Source of the DNA: Pseudomonas sp. W4I3
Lineage (GTDB): Bacteria > Pseudomonadota > Gammaproteobacteria > Pseudomonadales > Pseudomonadaceae
Assembly: GCF_030816195.1 (NCBI RefSeq)
Contig: NZ_JAUSXS010000001.1
Coordinates: 1,635,501 to 1,699,500 of the forward strand
DNA length: 64,000 bases
Reading direction: 5' to 3'
Shown here: piece by piece, positions 30,366 through 39,547 of the stretch
Layout: each line of letters starts with the position of its first letter
Position numbering within the stretch: the stretch's first letter is position 1
The notes under the pieces: model-generated
Told to the model about the DNA's origin: nothing
Databases searched by the model: none
What the model saw: the letters and a program-made list of their open reading frames with translations, nothing else
Made by a program: the position numbers and the translations under genes

Positions 30366-30998
30366 ATGTACGTCGCCGAGTTTTTGACCGTAGCCTTGAT
30401 TCACTTGTTGGCGGTGGCCAGCCCCGGGCCGGACTTCGCCGTGGTGGTGCGTGAAAGCGTGACCCATGGCCGTCGCGCCGGTACCTGGACGGCGCTGGGC
30501 GTCGGTTCGGCGATTTTTCTGCACGTCGGTTACTCGTTGCTGGGCATCGGTTTGATCGTGTCCCAGTCCATCGTGCTGTTCAATGCGCTGAAATGGGCGG
30601 CAGCGGCATACCTGCTGTATATCGGCTTCAAGGCGCTGCGCGCGCAACCGGCCAAGCCTGCCGCCGAAGGCGAGCTGCATCGCGAGGCGGGCGAACGCAC
30701 CCCTCGCGGCGCGTTCACGGCGGGTTTTGTGACCAACGGCTTGAACCCCAAGGCGACGCTGTTTTTCCTGTCGCTGTTCACAGTGGTCATCAACCCGCAC
30801 ACGCCGTTGGCGGTGCAGGCCGGTTATGGCGTGTACCTGGCGGTGGCGACGGCGCTGTGGTTTTGCCTGGTGGCGATGCTGTTCAGCCAGCAGCGCGTGC
30901 GCGCCGGCTTTGCGAAGATGGGGCATTGGTTCGATCGCACCATGGGCGCGGTGCTGATAGCGATTGGGGTGAAACTGGCGTTTACCAGCATGAAGTAA
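30366..30998 (+). CDS. LysE/RhtB-family amino-acid exporter
   Basis: 210 residues from MYVAEFLTVALIHLLAVASPGPDF. Inner-membrane protein with about six hydrophobic segments; SPGPDF and NGLNPKATLFFLSLF are family signatures. Exports amino acids or analogues; the substrate cannot be read. Divergent from the 2-hydroxyacid dehydrogenase. ATGGAG is 5 bases upstream of the ATG; an upstream GTG is less likely. Confidence 0.88.
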   Translation: MYVAEFLTVALIHLLAVASPGPDFAVVVRESVTHGRRAGTWTALGVGSAIFLHVGYSLLGIGLIVSQSIVLFNALKWAAAAYLLYIGFKALRAQPAKPAAEGELHREAGERTPRGAFTAGFVTNGLNPKATLFFLSLFTVVINPHTPLAVQAGYGVYLAVATALWFCLVAMLFSQQRVRAGFAKMGHWFDRTMGAVLIAIGVKLAFTSMK

Positions 30999-31029
30999 TC
31001 GCCGCTCACTCAAGCCGGCACGGTCAAAA

Positions 31030-31118
31030 TGTGGGAGGGGGCTTGCCCCCGATAGCGGTGTTTCAGCCAAGTATTTATCAGCTGATCCACCGCCATCGAG
31101 GGCAAGCCCCCTCCCACA
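31030..31118. repeat. REP pair, family II
   Basis: Arms TGTGGGAGGGGGCTTGCCCC (from 31030) and GGGCAAGCCCCCTCCCACA (ending 31118), spacer containing CAGCTGATCCACCGC. Located downstream of the LysE gene, before the acyl-CoA ligase promoter region. Confidence 0.9.
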
Positions 31119-31173
31119 TTGGATCTCCATGAGTTCAAGATGATGGCGCAAAGCTAGCATTTGCTGGGCTTTA

Positions 31174-31197
31174 CAAATCATTCCTTTGGCTGATTTG
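31174..31197. promoter_or_regulatory. TGATTTG/CAAATCA motif upstream of the acyl-CoA ligase
   Basis: CAAATCA (31174-31180) and TGATTTG (31191-31197) form a perfect 7-base inverted repeat with a 10-base spacer, about 70-90 bases upstream of the ligase ATG. The same core recurs upstream of the DUF1302 gene, which supports a shared regulator site. Confidence 0.5.
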
Positions 31198-31265
31198 GCT
31201 GAAACATAACGTCTCTACAGTGCAGGTCTTCAAGCCAAGACCGCGCAGTCATAAAAGGGATTCGT

Positions 31266-32948
31266 ATGTTGCAGACCCGTGTCATCCCACCCGCCGAAGG
31301 CGCTTACCAATACCCGCTGTTGATCAAGCGCCTGTTGATGTCCGGTACCCGTTACGAAAAGACCCGGGAAATCATCTACCGCGACAGACTGCGCTACACC
31401 TACCCTACCTTGATCGAACGCGTCGCGCGCCTGGCCAACGTGCTGACCGAAGCCGGGGTCAAGGCCGGTGACACGGTGGCGGTGATGGACTGGGACAGCC
31501 ACCGTTACCTGGAGTGCATGTTCGCCATTCCGATGATCGGCGCGGTGATCCATACCATCAATGTGCGCCTGTCGCCGGAGCAGATCCTCTACACCATGAA
31601 CCACGCCGACGATCGCTTCGTGCTGGTCAACAGCGAGTTCGTGGGGCTTTACCAGGCGATCGCCGGGCAACTCACCAGTGTCGACAAGACTTTGCTGATC
31701 ACTGACGGCGAGAGCAAGACGGCCGATCTACCCAACCTGGTGGGCGAGTACGAAACCCTGCTGGCCGCTGCGAGCCCGACGTACCACTTCGAGGACTTCG
31801 ACGAAAACTCCGTCGCCACCACCTTCTACACCACCGGCACCACCGGCAACCCCAAGGGCGTGTATTTCACCCACCGCCAACTGGTGCTGCACACCATCGG
31901 CGTGGCGACCATCATGGGCAGCGTCGACAGCGTGCGCTTGCTGGGCACCAACGATGTGTACATGCCGATCACGCCGATGTTCCACGTGCATGCTTGGGGC
32001 CTGCCGTATGTGGCGACCATGCTCGGCCTCAAACAGGTCTACCCCGGTCGATACGACCCGGAATACCTGGTGGAGCTGTGGCGCAAGGAAAAAGTCACCT
32101 TTTCTCATTGTGTGCCGACCATCCTGCAAATGGTGCTCAACGCCAAGGCTGCACAGGGCGTGGATTTCGGCGGTTGGAAAATCGTCATCGGCGGCAGCGC
32201 GCTCAACCGTTCGCTGTACGAAGCCGCCAAGGCCCGTGGCATTCAATTGACCGCCGCGTACGGCATGTCCGAGACCGGGCCGCTGGTGTCCTGTGCCCAC
32301 CTCAATGCCGAGCTGATGGCCGGCAGCGAAGACGAACGCACCACCTATCGCATCAAGGCCGGCGTGCCCGGCCCGTTGGTGGAGGCGGCGATCATGGACG
32401 CCGACGGCAACTTCTTGCCTGCCGATGGCGAATCCCAGGGCGAGCTGGTATTGCGCGCACCCTGGCTTACCGAGGGCTATTACAACGAGCCGCAAAAGGG
32501 CGCCGAGCTGTGGGCCGGGGGCTGGATGCACACCGGTGATGTCGCCACCCTGGACGCGTTCGGCGTGATCGACATCCGTGACCGCATCAAGGATGTGATC
32601 AAGACCGGTGGCGAATGGATCTCGTCCCTTGCCCTGGAAGACCTGGTCAGTCGTCACCCGGCGGTACGCGAAGTAGCGGTGGTGGGGATTGCCGACCCGC
32701 AGTGGGGCGAGCGTCCGTTTGCGCTGTTGGTGTTGCGTGATGGCCATGTGATAGGCGCCCGAGAGCTCAAGGAGCACCTCAAGCCGTTCGTTGAATTGGG
32801 CCACCTAAGCAAGTGGGCGATTCCGAGTCAGATCGCCGTTGTTACTGAAATTCCCAAGACCAGCGTCGGCAAGCTCGACAAAAAACGTATCCGCATCGAC
32901 ATCATTGAATGGCAGGCCAACAACAGCACCTTCCTGTCGACCCTCTGA
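31266..32948 (+). CDS. Fatty acid-CoA ligase (AlkK-like)
   Basis: 560 residues, MLQTRVIPPAEGAYQYPLLI. ANL-superfamily ligase that activates a carboxylate to its acyl-CoA. It shows the P-loop FYTTGTTGNPKGVYF, the AYGMSETGP motif, DRIKDVIKTGGEWIS and the catalytic lysine in SVGKLDKK. Overall form resembles medium-chain acyl-CoA synthetases. First gene of a module with DUF1302, DUF1329 and a MalT-type regulator. The substrate is inferred, probably a medium-chain or hydrophobic acid. Confidence 0.9.
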   Translation: MLQTRVIPPAEGAYQYPLLIKRLLMSGTRYEKTREIIYRDRLRYTYPTLIERVARLANVLTEAGVKAGDTVAVMDWDSHRYLECMFAIPMIGAVIHTINVRLSPEQILYTMNHADDRFVLVNSEFVGLYQAIAGQLTSVDKTLLITDGESKTADLPNLVGEYETLLAAASPTYHFEDFDENSVATTFYTTGTTGNPKGVYFTHRQLVLHTIGVATIMGSVDSVRLLGTNDVYMPITPMFHVHAWGLPYVATMLGLKQVYPGRYDPEYLVELWRKEKVTFSHCVPTILQMVLNAKAAQGVDFGGWKIVIGGSALNRSLYEAAKARGIQLTAAYGMSETGPLVSCAHLNAELMAGSEDERTTYRIKAGVPGPLVEAAIMDADGNFLPADGESQGELVLRAPWLTEGYYNEPQKGAELWAGGWMHTGDVATLDAFGVIDIRDRIKDVIKTGGEWISSLALEDLVSRHPAVREVAVVGIADPQWGERPFALLVLRDGHVIGARELKEHLKPFVELGHLSKWAIPSQIAVVTEIPKTSVGKLDKKRIRIDIIEWQANNSTFLSTL

Positions 32949-32957
32949 CGCTGCCTG

Positions 32958-32977
32958 CCGCGCCTGTTCGGGCGCGG
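32958..32977 (+). other. GC hairpin after the ligase gene
   Basis: CCGCGCC (32958-32964) pairs with GGCGCGG (32971-32977) around a 6-base loop, just past the ligase stop. No T-run follows, so it is at best a weak or Rho-assisted terminator. Confidence 0.35.
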
Positions 32978-33002
32978 AGCTGCTCTATCTCAAGCCTTTA
33001 CT

Positions 33003-33134
33003 TGTGATTTGCCGAATTTCAGCCATCCTTCCCGCGTCGACCTTCGTCGGCGTGGCGAAAGGGTCGTGGCAGACGGGTTGGTGATGCAAATCACACTTTA
33101 GAGGGATCAAGCACTACCCCCTGCTGGCTATAGT
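33003..33134 (+). promoter_or_regulatory. Regulatory region upstream of the DUF1302 gene
   Basis: TGTGATTTGC (33003-33012) and GCAAATCACA (33086-33095) are perfect complements 73 bases apart. The second half is part of the palindrome GTGATGCAAATCAC (33081-33094), which fits GTGA-N6-TCAC, the CRP/Vfr pattern. A TATAGT -10 box lies at 33129-33134 with no good -35, as expected for an activated promoter. Regulator identity is inferred. Confidence 0.55.
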
Positions 33135-33282
33135 CCCTTCCAGAGTTTTTCGTAGATGGTGCGCTTCGGGTGAGGGTGGCCCGGTTGTCGCTCGGCATTG
33201 GAATCGTTGTATCCCGGCCGTTACCTGCATCTTCAGAAAGAGCTCACTGCCATAACAATAAAATGCACATGGAGTAGCGTCG

Positions 33283-35145
33283 ATGACCTCAGTAAACCAG
33301 TTCTGGCGCCGGGCACGACTGCCTTTGGCCGTCAGTCTCGCTTCTACGCTCGCCGGGCCCGCATTCGGCGTCAGTTTCAACATCGGTGAAATCGAGGGGA
33401 GTTTCGACTCGTCGCTTTCCGTGGGGGCGAGCTGGTCGACGGCCAAGCCCAACAAAGACCTGATTGGTGTCAACAACGGGGGGCGTGGCTTGTCCCAAAC
33501 TTCCGATGATGGTCACCTCAACTTCAAGCGCGGTGAGACTTTCTCGAAGATCTTCAAGGGCATTCATGACCTGGAACTGAAGTACGGCGACACCGGCGTG
33601 TTCGTGCGTGGCAAGTATTGGTACGACTTCGAACTCAAGGATGAAAGCCGTGAGTTCAAGGACATCAGCGACAGCAACCGTAAAGAGGGCGCCAAGTCCT
33701 CGGGCGGGCAGATTCTCGATGCGTTCGTCTACCACAACTACTCGATCGCCGATGCGCCGGGTTCCGTGCGTTTTGGTAAGCAGGTAGTGAGCTGGGGCGA
33801 AAGTACCTTCATTGGCGGCGGTATCAACTCCATCAACCCGATCGACGTGTCTGCGTTCCGTCGTCCGGGGGCTGAGATCAAGGAAGGCTTGATTCCGGTC
33901 AACATGTTCTATGTGTCGCAGACACTGACCGATAACCTGTCGGCCGAAGCGTTCTACCAGTTGGAGTGGGACCAGACCGTTACAGATAACTGCGGCACGT
34001 TCTTCTCTCAGCCTGATGTCATTTCCGATGGCTGCAGTAACAATTTGCGGGTGTTGAACAGCCGTCGCTTCCTGCCCGCCGCAGTATTGCCAGGGCTTGC
34101 CGCAAATGGCGTCGACGTCAATAACGAAGGTGTATTGGTTCGTCGAGGCCCGGATCGTGATGCGCGCGACAGCGGTCAGTTCGGTGTAGCGTTCCATTAC
34201 AACTTTGAGCCGCTGGACACAGAGTTCGGCGCTTACTTCATGAACTACCACAGCCGTGCACCGATCTTCAGTGCCCAGGGCGCACCGCAATCGAAATACA
34301 CCGGTGCAACGCCTGGTGTGCCTGCCCAGTTGCGTCCATTGGTGGTCGCGGGTAACTCCAACTACTACGTTGAATACCCGGAAGACATTCGTCTCTATGG
34401 CTTGAGTTTCTCCACCACCTTGCCAACGGGGACCGCGTGGAGCGGCGAGTTGAGCTATCGTCCGAATGCACCGGTACAACTGAGCACGACAGACATTCTG
34501 TTCGCTGGCGTAACGCCACTTCCGCCTTTCAACAATGCGTCTGTGCTGAAGGGTAATCCGGGCCAGGACTTGCACGGCTATAACCGTAAGGAAGTCACTC
34601 AGTTTCAAACCACTTTTACGCACTTCTTCGACCAGGTCATGGGTGCCAGCCGCTTGACCACCGTCGGTGAAATCGGCGTGACCCACGTCGGCGGACTGGA
34701 GAGCAAATCCGAGGCACGTTATGGTCGTGACCCTGTTTTTGGTCCGGGTTCGCTGCCTGGGGGGTTCTGCAATGCGCTCAACAACTCCACAGCACAAGGC
34801 GGTGGTTTGGCTAATGCCGCCAGCCTGAACACCAACTGCAACAACGACGGCTACACCACCGCCACCTCCTGGGGCTACCGCGCCCGCGCCATTTGGGAAT
34901 ACCCGGACGTGTTCGCGGGCGTCAACCTCAAGCCCAACGTGGCCTGGTCCCATGACGTCAAAGGTTACTCGCCAGGCCCTGGCGGCAACTTCGAAGAAGG
35001 GCGCAAGGCGGTCAGCCTGGGCCTGGACGCCGAATACCAGAACACCTACACCGCGAGCCTGGCCTACACCAATTTCTTTGGTGGCAAGTTCAGCACTGTG
35101 GATGACCGGGATTTTGTCGCGTTGAGCTTTGGCGCCAACTTCTAA
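33283..35145 (+). CDS. DUF1302 predicted outer-membrane protein
   Basis: 620 residues with an N-terminal signal peptide (about 1-30, ...LAGPAFG). The mature protein is rich in aromatic and polar alternating segments and ends in phenylalanine (VALSFGANF), typical of a beta-barrel folded by BAM. DUF1302 has no assigned reaction; co-occurrence with DUF1329 and acyl-CoA ligases suggests uptake or handling of hydrophobic compounds. GGAG is 8 bases before the ATG. Confidence 0.88.
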   Translation: MTSVNQFWRRARLPLAVSLASTLAGPAFGVSFNIGEIEGSFDSSLSVGASWSTAKPNKDLIGVNNGGRGLSQTSDDGHLNFKRGETFSKIFKGIHDLELKYGDTGVFVRGKYWYDFELKDESREFKDISDSNRKEGAKSSGGQILDAFVYHNYSIADAPGSVRFGKQVVSWGESTFIGGGINSINPIDVSAFRRPGAEIKEGLIPVNMFYVSQTLTDNLSAEAFYQLEWDQTVTDNCGTFFSQPDVISDGCSNNLRVLNSRRFLPAAVLPGLAANGVDVNNEGVLVRRGPDRDARDSGQFGVAFHYNFEPLDTEFGAYFMNYHSRAPIFSAQGAPQSKYTGATPGVPAQLRPLVVAGNSNYYVEYPEDIRLYGLSFSTTLPTGTAWSGELSYRPNAPVQLSTTDILFAGVTPLPPFNNASVLKGNPGQDLHGYNRKEVTQFQTTFTHFFDQVMGASRLTTVGEIGVTHVGGLESKSEARYGRDPVFGPGSLPGGFCNALNNSTAQGGGLANAASLNTNCNNDGYTTATSWGYRARAIWEYPDVFAGVNLKPNVAWSHDVKGYSPGPGGNFEEGRKAVSLGLDAEYQNTYTASLAYTNFFGGKFSTVDDRDFVALSFGANF

Positions 35146-35187
35146 GCACACTCTTTCCAAGTGGCATGTATTCAGGAAGACCAGAGT

Positions 35188-36552
35188 ATGAAAATAACAA
35201 AAAGTCTGTTGCACGTGGGTGTGCTTGGGCTGTCGATCCTGGCGAGCAACGTCATGGCGGCAGTCTCGGCGGATGAAGCGGCCAAGCTGGGCACCAGCCT
35301 GACCCCGATGGGCGCCGAAATGGCCGGTAACGCAGCGGGCACCATTCCGAAATGGACGCCGCTGCCGACCAATGCGGGCGCCGTGGATGCCAAAGGTTTC
35401 CTGGCCAACCCTTACGCCAGCGAACAACCGCAGTTCACCATCACCGCGCAGAACGTGGAGCAATACAAAGACAAGCTGGCGCCGGGGCAGTACGCGATGT
35501 TCAAGCGTTACCCGGACTCGTTCAAGATGCCGGTCTACCCGACCCATCGTGGCGCCACGGTGCCGGCGGATGTGTTCGCCGCTATCAAGAAAAACGCCAC
35601 CACCACCAACCTGGTGTCTGGCGGCAACGGCCTGGAAAACTTCGAGACCGCCGTACCGTTCCCGATTCCCAAAAGCGGCGTTGAAGTCATCTGGAACCAC
35701 ATCACCCGTTATCGCGGCGGCAGCGTGACCCGCCTGGTCACCCAGGCCACGCCGCAAACCAACGGTTCCTACAGCCTGGTGTACTTCCGCGACCAGTTCG
35801 TGTTCCGCGACAAGATGAAGGACTTCGACCCGAAAAACCCAGGCAACGTGCTGTTCTACTTCAAGCAGCAAGTCACCGCGCCGGCGCGTCTGGCCGGTGG
35901 TGTACTGCTGGTGCATGAAACCCTCGACCAGGTTAAGGAACCGCGTTCGGCGTGGGTCTATAACGCCGGTCAGCGCCGTGTGCGTCGGGCGCCGCAAGTG
36001 TCGTACGACGGGCCGGGGACGGCTGCCGATGGCCTGCGTACCTCCGACAACCTGGACATGTACAACGGCGCGCCGGACCGCTACGACTGGAAGCTGGAAG
36101 GCAAGAAGGAAATCTACATCGCCTCCAACAGCTACAAGATCGACGATCCGAAGCTCAAGTACGCCGACATCATCAAGGCCGGCCACATCAACCAGGACCT
36201 CACGCGCTATGAACTGCGTCGCGTCTGGCATGTGGTCGCTACCTTGAAGGAAGGCCAGCGCCACATCTACGCCAAGCGTGACTTCTTCATCGACGAAGAC
36301 ACCTGGCAAGCGGCGGTGATCGACCACTACGATGGCCGTGGCCAACTGTGGCGCGTCGCCGAAGCCCATGCCGAGAACTACTACGACAAGCAAGTGCCGT
36401 GGTACGCCCTCGAAACCCTCTACGACCTGCAGTCCGGACGCTACCTGGCCCTGGGCATGAAGAACGAAGAGAAACAGGCCTATGACTTCGGCTTTACCGC
36501 CACCACCAGCGACTTCACCCCGGCAGCCCTGCGCCAGGACGGTGTTCGCTAA
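35188..36552 (+). CDS. DUF1329 periplasmic/outer-membrane-associated protein
   Basis: 454 residues from MKITKSLLHVGVLGLSILAS; signal peptide ends VMAAVS. DUF1329 has a LolA/LolB-like hydrophobic-binding fold by family knowledge, and no lipobox is present here. It follows the DUF1302 gene by 42 bases and is probably co-transcribed. The two are expected to form a barrel-plus-carrier pair. Function not demonstrated from sequence. A REP pair follows the stop. Confidence 0.88.
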   Translation: MKITKSLLHVGVLGLSILASNVMAAVSADEAAKLGTSLTPMGAEMAGNAAGTIPKWTPLPTNAGAVDAKGFLANPYASEQPQFTITAQNVEQYKDKLAPGQYAMFKRYPDSFKMPVYPTHRGATVPADVFAAIKKNATTTNLVSGGNGLENFETAVPFPIPKSGVEVIWNHITRYRGGSVTRLVTQATPQTNGSYSLVYFRDQFVFRDKMKDFDPKNPGNVLFYFKQQVTAPARLAGGVLLVHETLDQVKEPRSAWVYNAGQRRVRRAPQVSYDGPGTAADGLRTSDNLDMYNGAPDRYDWKLEGKKEIYIASNSYKIDDPKLKYADIIKAGHINQDLTRYELRRVWHVVATLKEGQRHIYAKRDFFIDEDTWQAAVIDHYDGRGQLWRVAEAHAENYYDKQVPWYALETLYDLQSGRYLALGMKNEEKQAYDFGFTATTSDFTPAALRQDGVR

Positions 36553-36574
36553 CCTGAACCTATTTTGATACCCC

Positions 36575-36662
36575 TGTGGGAGGGGGCTTGCTCCCGATGG
36601 CGGTTGTTCAGTCAACTAAGCGTTGGCTGACACACCGGCATCGGGAGCAAGCCCCCTCCCAC
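36575..36662. repeat. REP pair, family II
   Basis: Arms TGTGGGAGGGGGCTTGCTCC (from 36575) and GGGAGCAAGCCCCCTCCCAC (ending 36662) with a spacer of about 45 bases. It separates the DUF1329 gene from the regulator gene. Confidence 0.9.
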
Positions 36663-36805
36663 TTTTGTTTGTGGCGTGTGCAGGGATATTTCTTGTCGCA
36701 GTTCTTTTTCAGGCATTTGTTGCAAAGATCTACAATCCCGCCGCTTTTACCGCTAGTCTGCGGACATCTGCAGTGCCGACAACAGCCTTCTACAAGAGCC
36801 CGGCG

Positions 36806-39535
36806 ATGACTGATCTGTCCCGAATCCAAGGGCCTGCCAGCGCGGTAATTCCGTCCCTGGAAGGTCGTTTCTACAGGCCGCCGCTGCCTGACGGCTACGT
36901 GCTGCGCCCGCGCCTGTGTGAGCGCCTGGGTGCCGGCCTGGATGGGCGATTGCTGCTGGTCAGCGCGCCGGCCGGGTTTGGCAAGAGTTCGCTGGCGGTT
37001 GAGTTCTGCCAGAGCCTGCCCGGCCACTGGCAAAACCTGTGGCTCGGCTTGAGCCCAAGGGACAACGACCCTGGCCGTTTTCTTGAGCGTTTGCTTGAAG
37101 GCTTGCGGCAGTATTTCCCGCAACTCGGCGCCCAGTCCCTGGGCCTGTTGAAAATGCGTCAGCGTCACCAACCCTTCGCCTTTGAAGAATGGCTCGATGG
37201 CCTGCTCGATGAGCTGACCGTGCACTTGTCCATCCAGGCGCCGCTGTTGTTGGTGCTGGATGACTACCACTTGGCCCAGGGGCCGGTGCTGGACCGTTGC
37301 CTGCAATTTTTCCTCAATCATTTACCCGACGGCCTGGTGGTGCTGGTGACCAGTCGCCAGCGACCGGACTGGCACCTGGCGCGCCTGCGCCTGTCGCGGC
37401 ACCTATTGGAGCTGCATGAACAAGACCTGCGCCTGACCCATGACGAATCGCTGGCCGTGCTTCACCGGCATAGCAGTTCGTTGCGCGGTGAGGCCTTGGA
37501 AAACCTGATTCGCCGCAGCGAGGGCTGGGTCGCCGGCCTGCGTTTCTGGCTGTTGGCCGCCTCCGAAGCCGGCAGTGAAAGCGCTCTGCCCCAGGGCCTG
37601 AACGGCGGCGAAGGGCTGATTCGCGATTACCTGCTCGAAGAAGTCATCGACTGCCTGCCGGCGGAGGTGCAAGCGTTCCTGTATGACACCGCGCCCCAGG
37701 AGCGTTTTTGCAGCGAGTTGTGCGACGCGGTTCGCGAAGCCCATGACAGCCCGGAAATCCTGCGCTACCTGCGGGCGCATCAAGTGTTCCTGGTGCCGTT
37801 GGATGAACAGGGACACTGGTACCGTTATCACCATCTGTTTTCCGACCTGCTGCGTGCCCGGCGCGAAAAGAGCGCCACGCTGCCGCTGGCCAGTCTGCAC
37901 TTGCGGGCCTGCCGCTGGTTCAACGCCCAGGGCTTGATCGACGAGGCGGTGGAGCAGGCGCTACGGGCCGGTCATCTGGATGTGGCGGCGAACCTGGTGC
38001 AAAACCTCTCCGAGGAACAGCTGCTGGCCGAACAGAATATCGGCATGCTGCTGCGCTGGAAGATGGACTTGCCCGATAGCCTGCTGATCAGCACGCCGCG
38101 ATTGATCGTGCTCTACAGCTGGGCGCTGGGCCTGGCGTGCCAGCTGGATGCCGCGCAGGAGCTGTCCGGCTACCTCAGTCGCTTCCTGCCGGCACCGTCG
38201 GCCACCGCGCAAAAATCCATGTTGGCCCAATGGCTGGCACTGAGCGGGATCATCGCCCGTGGGCGAGGGGACCGCGAGCTGACCCAGCGCTATTGCAACG
38301 AGGCGCTGGAGAGCCTGCCGCACAAGCGCTACGGCCAGCGTTTGATGTGCCTGTCGACCCTTTCAAACCTGGCGATCGCCGATGGCGATCTGTGGCGCGC
38401 CCGTGGCCTGAACCGCGAATCCCTGGAGTTGGCGCAGCGCGTGGGCAACCCGCTGTTTGAAGCGCTGGCCCATTACGACCGTGCCCGGGTGCTGCAGGCG
38501 CGCGGCGAAATCCTGCGCGCTCTGGAGGAAGTACGCCAGGGCCTGCAGCGCCTGCAAGGGCTGGCGTCGCAGCGACTGTACGCCGTGCGTGCGCGGTTGT
38601 GGCTGTATGAAGGCTACCTGCTGCTGGTGCGTCACCAGCCCGATGCCGGGCTTGCGCGGTTGCGCGCCGGCCTGAATGAAGCCCGTGCCTGCCGTGACAT
38701 CAGCGTGCTGATCGGGCATTGCGTGATCGCCAGCTTCGAAGGGCGGCGAGGCGACTTCTCCAACGCCTTCGCCGAGTTGGCCGAAGCCGAGCGCTTGATG
38801 CACATCTGGGACGTGCCGCCGATCTACTACCTGGCGATGATCACCTTGATCAAGTGCGAGCTGTGGCTGGCCCAGGGCCGTACCGACCTGGCCGATGCCT
38901 GGCTGATCCGACTGGGGCAGACCTACACGGGCGAGCAGGCTGCCGCCGCGCCGGAGTTTCATCCGCACTTGCCACAACATGTGGAGCTGCAACAGGCCGC
39001 GCTGGATGCCATTCGCCATCAACCCGAGGTGGCGCTGCAACGGCTTGAGGACCTGGCGCAACAGGCGCTCGACAGCGGGCGCCAGATGATCGCCCTGATG
39101 GCGCTGGCCCAGCAGGCGCAGTTGCTGCTGGCGCGTGGTCAGGAAGCCAAGGCCAAGCCGGTACTGGCCCGCGCACTCGAAGCCGGCGCGGGCGGCGCGT
39201 TACAACCGTTTCAGCGTTTGCTCGAGCAATACCCGGATTGGATGCGCGAGCAGTTGGGCAAGCGTCCACATGACGCGCTGAATCAGGCGTTGCTCGCGCT
39301 GCTACCGGTCATCGTTGCCGTCGAAACCTCGCCTAGCGCTGAAACCCTGAGCACCCGGGAGTTGGCGGTACTGCAACTGATCGCTCAGGGGTGTTCAAAC
39401 CAGGAAATCAGCAATCAGCTGTTCATTTCCCTGCACACCGTGAAAACCCACGCCAGCCATATCAACAGCAAGCTCGGCGTGGAGCGCCGCACCCAGGCGG
39501 TGGCGCGGGCCAAGTCGATGGGCTTGCTGGGCTGA
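36806..39535 (+). CDS. MalT-type LuxR transcriptional regulator
   Basis: 909 residues from MTDLSRIQGPAS. The N-terminal STAND ATPase has Walker A APAGFGKSSLA and Walker B LLLVLDDYH; a long tetratricopeptide-like helical repeat region follows, then a C-terminal LuxR HTH (LSTRELAVLQLIAQGCSNQEISNQLFISLHTVK). It is the likely activator of the neighbouring module, binding when a ligand is sensed. A longer start would translate the upstream REP; AAGAG near the chosen ATG supports it. Confidence 0.9.
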   Translation: MTDLSRIQGPASAVIPSLEGRFYRPPLPDGYVLRPRLCERLGAGLDGRLLLVSAPAGFGKSSLAVEFCQSLPGHWQNLWLGLSPRDNDPGRFLERLLEGLRQYFPQLGAQSLGLLKMRQRHQPFAFEEWLDGLLDELTVHLSIQAPLLLVLDDYHLAQGPVLDRCLQFFLNHLPDGLVVLVTSRQRPDWHLARLRLSRHLLELHEQDLRLTHDESLAVLHRHSSSLRGEALENLIRRSEGWVAGLRFWLLAASEAGSESALPQGLNGGEGLIRDYLLEEVIDCLPAEVQAFLYDTAPQERFCSELCDAVREAHDSPEILRYLRAHQVFLVPLDEQGHWYRYHHLFSDLLRARREKSATLPLASLHLRACRWFNAQGLIDEAVEQALRAGHLDVAANLVQNLSEEQLLAEQNIGMLLRWKMDLPDSLLISTPRLIVLYSWALGLACQLDAAQELSGYLSRFLPAPSATAQKSMLAQWLALSGIIARGRGDRELTQRYCNEALESLPHKRYGQRLMCLSTLSNLAIADGDLWRARGLNRESLELAQRVGNPLFEALAHYDRARVLQARGEILRALEEVRQGLQRLQGLASQRLYAVRARLWLYEGYLLLVRHQPDAGLARLRAGLNEARACRDISVLIGHCVIASFEGRRGDFSNAFAELAEAERLMHIWDVPPIYYLAMITLIKCELWLAQGRTDLADAWLIRLGQTYTGEQAAAAPEFHPHLPQHVELQQAALDAIRHQPEVALQRLEDLAQQALDSGRQMIALMALAQQAQLLLARGQEAKAKPVLARALEAGAGGALQPFQRLLEQYPDWMREQLGKRPHDALNQALLALLPVIVAVETSPSAETLSTRELAVLQLIAQGCSNQEISNQLFISLHTVKTHASHINSKLGVERRTQAVARAKSMGLLG

Positions 39536-39547
39536 CCCCGCCGCCGC

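Noticed and set aside
33289..36615. Very long (1108 codon) open frame opposite the DUF1302 and DUF1329 genes
   Set aside because: Its residues are what GC-rich codons give when read in antisense, no domain is seen, it spans two unrelated genes and it starts in a REP.
36623..36805. N-terminal extension of the MalT-type regulator
   Set aside because: It translates REP sequence (ASGASPLP) and a promoter-like gap; a credible ATG follows at 36806.
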